Assembly: GCF_000729995.1 (NCBI RefSeq)
Contig: NZ_JNFG01000011.1
Coordinates: 248,001-312,000, forward strand
Length of the DNA stretch: 64,000 bases
Direction of reading: 5' to 3'
Source of the DNA: Caballeronia sordidicola
GTDB taxonomy: Bacteria > Pseudomonadota > Gammaproteobacteria > Burkholderiales > Burkholderiaceae
The notes beneath the pieces are model-generated. The model was given only the letters and a program-made list of their open reading frames with translations, did no database searches and was not told the origin of the DNA. This document shows positions 61,630-64,000 of this stretch, piece after piece (position 1 is the first letter of the stretch; each line of letters opens with the position of its first letter). A program made the position numbers and the translations under genes.

Positions 61630-62742
61630 CTAGCTCTTTCGTGCGTACTTGCGCACTTTGTCTTCGTCAAGTGTCATGCCATGACCGGACCCCACGGGGA
61701 CCTGAAGCTCATAATCGATGATTTCGAGCGGTTCTTGGCTCAACGTGTCAGCCAGTACAAACGGACCTAGGAGTTCGCACCCGAACGGAAGCGAAGGAAC
61801 GGTGGAATAAAGTTGAAGTGCAACTGATGTGCCGATTGTCGAGTCGAGCATCGTTCCGCCGTACGATGCAATCCCGCTCGCTTCGGCCACTATCGCGACT
61901 TTCTGCGTTGCGTAGACCCCGCCCATGTTGCAGAGCTTCAGCGAAAACACATCCACACTTCTGTCGCGCGCAAGATTGAATGCCGAAGCTAAGGTACTCA
62001 AGCTCTCGTCCGCCATGATCGCCACTCGGTTGGCATCAGAGAGTCGCTTCAATGCGCGCGTGTCTTCTCGGGCAACGGGCTGCTCGATGAGCTCCACCCC
62101 TAGCGCTTCAAGCATCGGGATGTACACGGATGCGACGTGTTCGTCCCACGCTTGATTGACGTCGACGCGCAGGAAGGCTTTCGATCCCAGACTGTTTGCG
62201 AGGGCCTCCATATGCGCGAGGTCGTCCCGGGGAGAGCGAAAACCGAGTTTTACCTTGAACCGATTGTGGCGTCCTCTTTCGATCATTTCCACCGCGGAAT
62301 CGATGTCGCGTTGGGTATCGCCACTTGCCAGAGTCCAAGCGATAGGAATCGAACTGCGCAGCCTCCCGCCAAGCAACTCCGAAATTGATACTCCCAGCGC
62401 GCGAGCTTTCAGATCCAATAGTGCCGTCTCGACAGCGGACTTAGCAGACGCGTTTCCGGTTACCGCTCGCCCCATCGTTTGAAGAGCCGTTGAGATATTA
62501 AATGCATCCGTTCCCACAAGGTGGGGCGCCAGATATTGTTCGACGATGATCTTGATCGTCTCCGCGCATTCTGCGCTCCACACGGGACCGCCCACACTCC
62601 CGCCTTCTCCGACACCAACCAGTCCATCTGCCAAGACGCGAACAAGAACGTAGCTCTGTTGGTGCACCGTGGTGATCGACATTTGGATTGGCCGCTTAGT
62701 CGGCACGTCCACAATTACAGCCTCTATCGCGTCAATCTTCAT
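61630..62742 (-). CDS. Chloromuconate cycloisomerase
   Basis: 370 residues, enolase superfamily, muconate lactonising subgroup. It converts chloromuconate to a lactone with loss of chloride. The catalytic Lys is in RFKVKLGF (about 165-172). Metal ligands are Asp in RVDVNQAW, Glu in ELIEQPV and Asp in VAIMADES. A second Lys is in FSLKLCNMGG. Length as TfdD/ClcB. The start ATG overlaps the dioxygenase stop (ATGA). Sequence alone does not rule out the plain muconate enzyme, but the operon composition (maleylacetate reductase present, no muconolactone isomerase) favours the chloro form. Confidence 0.9.
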   Translation of the reverse strand: MKIDAIEAVIVDVPTKRPIQMSITTVHQQSYVLVRVLADGLVGVGEGGSVGGPVWSAECAETIKIIVEQYLAPHLVGTDAFNISTALQTMGRAVTGNASAKSAVETALLDLKARALGVSISELLGGRLRSSIPIAWTLASGDTQRDIDSAVEMIERGRHNRFKVKLGFRSPRDDLAHMEALANSLGSKAFLRVDVNQAWDEHVASVYIPMLEALGVELIEQPVAREDTRALKRLSDANRVAIMADESLSTLASAFNLARDRSVDVFSLKLCNMGGVYATQKVAIVAEASGIASYGGTMLDSTIGTSVALQLYSTVPSLPFGCELLGPFVLADTLSQEPLEIIDYELQVPVGSGHGMTLDEDKVRKYARKS

Positions 62743-63506
62743 GCTTGCGCTCCCATCTGTTCGCGTGCGGGTTCAATGACGAAATCGATATTCATAACGC
62801 GCGATCCCTCTTCCACCAGATCTGGAGCGATCAGGCTCGAATCGACGCCATTACAACAATCGTCCGTGACCCAATCGCCGCCTTCGAAGTAATACTGAGT
62901 GGTCAACGTTTCGTAACCGGGCGCCTTGACCTTGAAATGAACATGCGCCGGCCGCCATGAATGACCGCCCATCGTTTCGAGCAACGCGCCTGTGGGCCCT
63001 TGATCTGGAATTTGGTATGGAACCGGCATGGTCGTGCGAACGCGAAAACTGCCCTCTTTGCCGACACGCAATTTCCCGCGATAGAAATCGGTCGGAATAT
63101 CGTCGTGAAAGCCGCTGTACTTGCCATCCGGCGTCGAATGCCACACATCGATCGTTACATTTTCGACTAAGGTCCCGTCGACCGCCTTAACGGTTCCGTT
63201 AATGAGCAAGGGCTTGTGATCGTCAGTGGCGTATGTCTTGAGCCGGTCGTCGACCAGTGGCGCATCGTCGCGGTAGTACGGCCCTTCGATAGCCGGCGTC
63301 GATCCGCCGCTAGTACGAGCTTTGGTCGCCACCACCGTACTGTTAAAGAAGACGTCGCAAAGCAGCGCCGTCTCGCCGGTTTCTGCGACTTTCATAAGGT
63401 AATGCAGCGCGTTCCGATACTCCGATTCGGAAACTTCTTTTTCGTCAAGCACACGCTGCACTGCCCCGACGATCGCTTCGACGACATCCTTAACTCGCTT
63501 GTTCAC
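62739..63506 (-). CDS. Chlorocatechol 1,2-dioxygenase
   Basis: 255 residues from GTG 63506, chosen because GGAGA precedes it and the N-terminus then reads VNKRVKDVVEAIV as in ClcA/TfdC (DKRV.EV..AIV). Intradiol ring cleavage of (chloro)catechol to (chloro)muconate. The non-haem Fe(III) ligands are visible: Tyr in DGKYSGFHDDIP, Tyr in DFYRGKLRV and the two His in RPAHVHFKV. ENVTIDVWHSTPDGKYS and TTMPVPYQIP are highly conserved in type II enzymes, and the length fits the chlorocatechol group, shorter than catechol dioxygenases at ~310. First gene of the operon. Confidence 0.94.
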   Translation of the reverse strand: MNKRVKDVVEAIVGAVQRVLDEKEVSESEYRNALHYLMKVAETGETALLCDVFFNSTVVATKARTSGGSTPAIEGPYYRDDAPLVDDRLKTYATDDHKPLLINGTVKAVDGTLVENVTIDVWHSTPDGKYSGFHDDIPTDFYRGKLRVGKEGSFRVRTTMPVPYQIPDQGPTGALLETMGGHSWRPAHVHFKVKAPGYETLTTQYYFEGGDWVTDDCCNGVDSSLIAPDLVEEGSRVMNIDFVIEPAREQMGAQA

Positions 63507-63610
63507 GGTTTCTCTCCGACTAAAAGTTGCTCGTATGGGCGACAACCGCCCTAAAGTCATGATAGAAAGCAGTGACACATACCGTCCAATACCTTTGTTA
63601 CCAGACCTAC

Positions 63611-63625
63611 ATACCGATTCGGTAT
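63611..63625. promoter_or_regulatory. LysR-type operator ATAC-N7-GTAT
   Basis: ATAC-CGATTCG-GTAT, inside a 19-bp palindrome ACATACCGATTCGGTATGT (63609-63627) with perfect 9-bp arms. This spacing is the recognition-site consensus of ClcR/CbnR-type regulators. It lies between the divergent lysR (start 63688) and the catechol dioxygenase gene (start 63506). Downstream on the minus strand, TTGGAC (63584-63589) and TATCAT (63559-63564), 19 bases apart, may be the controlled promoter; a half-site ATACCGTCCAATAC overlaps its -35 as expected for an activation site. Confidence 0.75.
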
Positions 63626-63687
63626 GTCCTACCCAATCCGTCTAAAAACGTCACTTGTCGGTTCTAAGCAAAAAATAGGGACAGAAA

Positions 63688-64000
63688 ATGGAATTTAACC
63701 AGCTTAGATACTTTGTTGCCGTTGCGGAAGCGCGGGGGTTTGGTGCCGCATCGCAGAGGCTGCACATATCTCAACCACCCCTTACTCGCCAGATCCAGGC
63801 GTTAGAGCGCGATTTAGGGGTGAAGCTTTTCGAAAGATCGGCGCGTGGCGTCGAGCTCACCGCAGCGGGCACCGTATTCCTCGACGATGCACGTCAGTTG
63901 CTGGCGCTTAGGGCGCGGTCTTCTCGGCGATCGCAGGCTGCTGCGCGAGGCGAGTCTGGAGAATTGAACCTGGTATATTTCGGCACATCCGTTTTCGAAA
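63688..64000 (+). CDS. LysR-family regulator of the chlorocatechol operon, 3' end outside window
   Basis: The first 104 residues are visible and the gene runs off the right end. N-terminal winged HTH: MEFNQLRYFVAVAEARGFG, then AASQRLHISQPPLTRQIQAL and LGVKLFERSARGVELTAAG. This is the closely conserved start of ClcR/TfdR/CbnR/CatR-type proteins that respond to (chloro)muconate. Its divergent position and the ATAC-N7-GTAT site between the two genes support control of the dioxygenase operon. Confidence 0.92.
   Translation, partial: MEFNQLRYFVAVAEARGFGAASQRLHISQPPLTRQIQALERDLGVKLFERSARGVELTAAGTVFLDDARQLLALRARSSRRSQAAARGESGELNLVYFGTSVFE

Noticed and set aside
1..64000. CRISPR arrays, retrons, rRNA and tRNA genes
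   Set aside because: I saw no regularly spaced direct repeats, no reverse transcriptase and no cloverleaf-like conserved tRNA ends; a covariance search would be decisive.

Overview
The window looks like Burkholderiaceae DNA, most likely Paraburkholderia, Caballeronia or Burkholderia. I infer this from the G+C-rich coding style, the interspersed non-coding repeats, and the families present (anthranilate-type ring-hydroxylating dioxygenase, trifunctional Ser/Thr kinase-ATPase-histidine kinase, NodT-type efflux operon). Gene order, remnant recombinases and insertion sequences show a mosaic accessory region: a plasmid, an integrative conjugative element, or a genomic island. The window cannot decide which.

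Left part (1-31 kb). A cut-off AraC regulator is followed by a compact unusual locus at 1.2-5.0 kb. It holds a membrane protein of unknown function, an ATP-grasp ligase, a methyltransferase resembling protein-isoaspartate methyltransferases, and a 22-codon Asp/Gly-rich peptide with a perfect AGGAGG ribosome binding site. This is the best candidate in the window for an undescribed system, possibly a ribosomally made, post-translationally modified peptide. Next come a PhzF isomerase, a short tyrosine recombinase lying between inverted copies of a repeat, a lone receiver protein, a transposase-derived DNA-binding protein, a decayed histidine-kinase fragment and a HELLH-motif protein. An MFS exporter and an RND tripartite efflux operon (pump, adaptor, outer-membrane channel) precede a beta-carbonic anhydrase. 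An ISKra4-type transposase has landed in an IS21 istB remnant. An MFS importer and a giant 1,838-residue kinase/ATPase/histidine kinase follow.

Middle part (29-50 kb). This is a conjugation module, nearly all on the minus strand. In transcription order it has AlpA-like and small regulatory proteins, TrbM-like, VirB1, B2, B3, B4, B6, B5, B7, B8, B9, B10, B11, a coupling protein VirD4 split into two overlapping reading frames, a Toprim/primase-like protein, an LPD7-domain protein, a MobC-like accessory protein and a MOBP-type relaxase. Many neighbours overlap by four bases, which suggests one long translationally coupled operon. Replication and partition genes and a full integrase are not visible here.

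Right part (50.6-64 kb). A small cluster has an ACT-domain protein, a membrane desaturase/hydroxylase, a transporter and an ArgP-like LysR regulator. A catabolic island then begins directly at an integrase remnant: reductase, Rieske ferredoxin, dioxygenase beta and alpha subunits, an AraC regulator, then maleylacetate reductase, dienelactone hydrolase, chloromuconate cycloisomerase and chlorocatechol 1,2-dioxygenase, all on the minus strand. A divergent LysR regulator, cut by the window end, faces the catechol dioxygenase across a perfect ATAC-N7-GTAT operator. Together these would convert a 2-substituted (probably halogenated) benzoate or anthranilate to a chlorocatechol and on to 3-oxoadipate.
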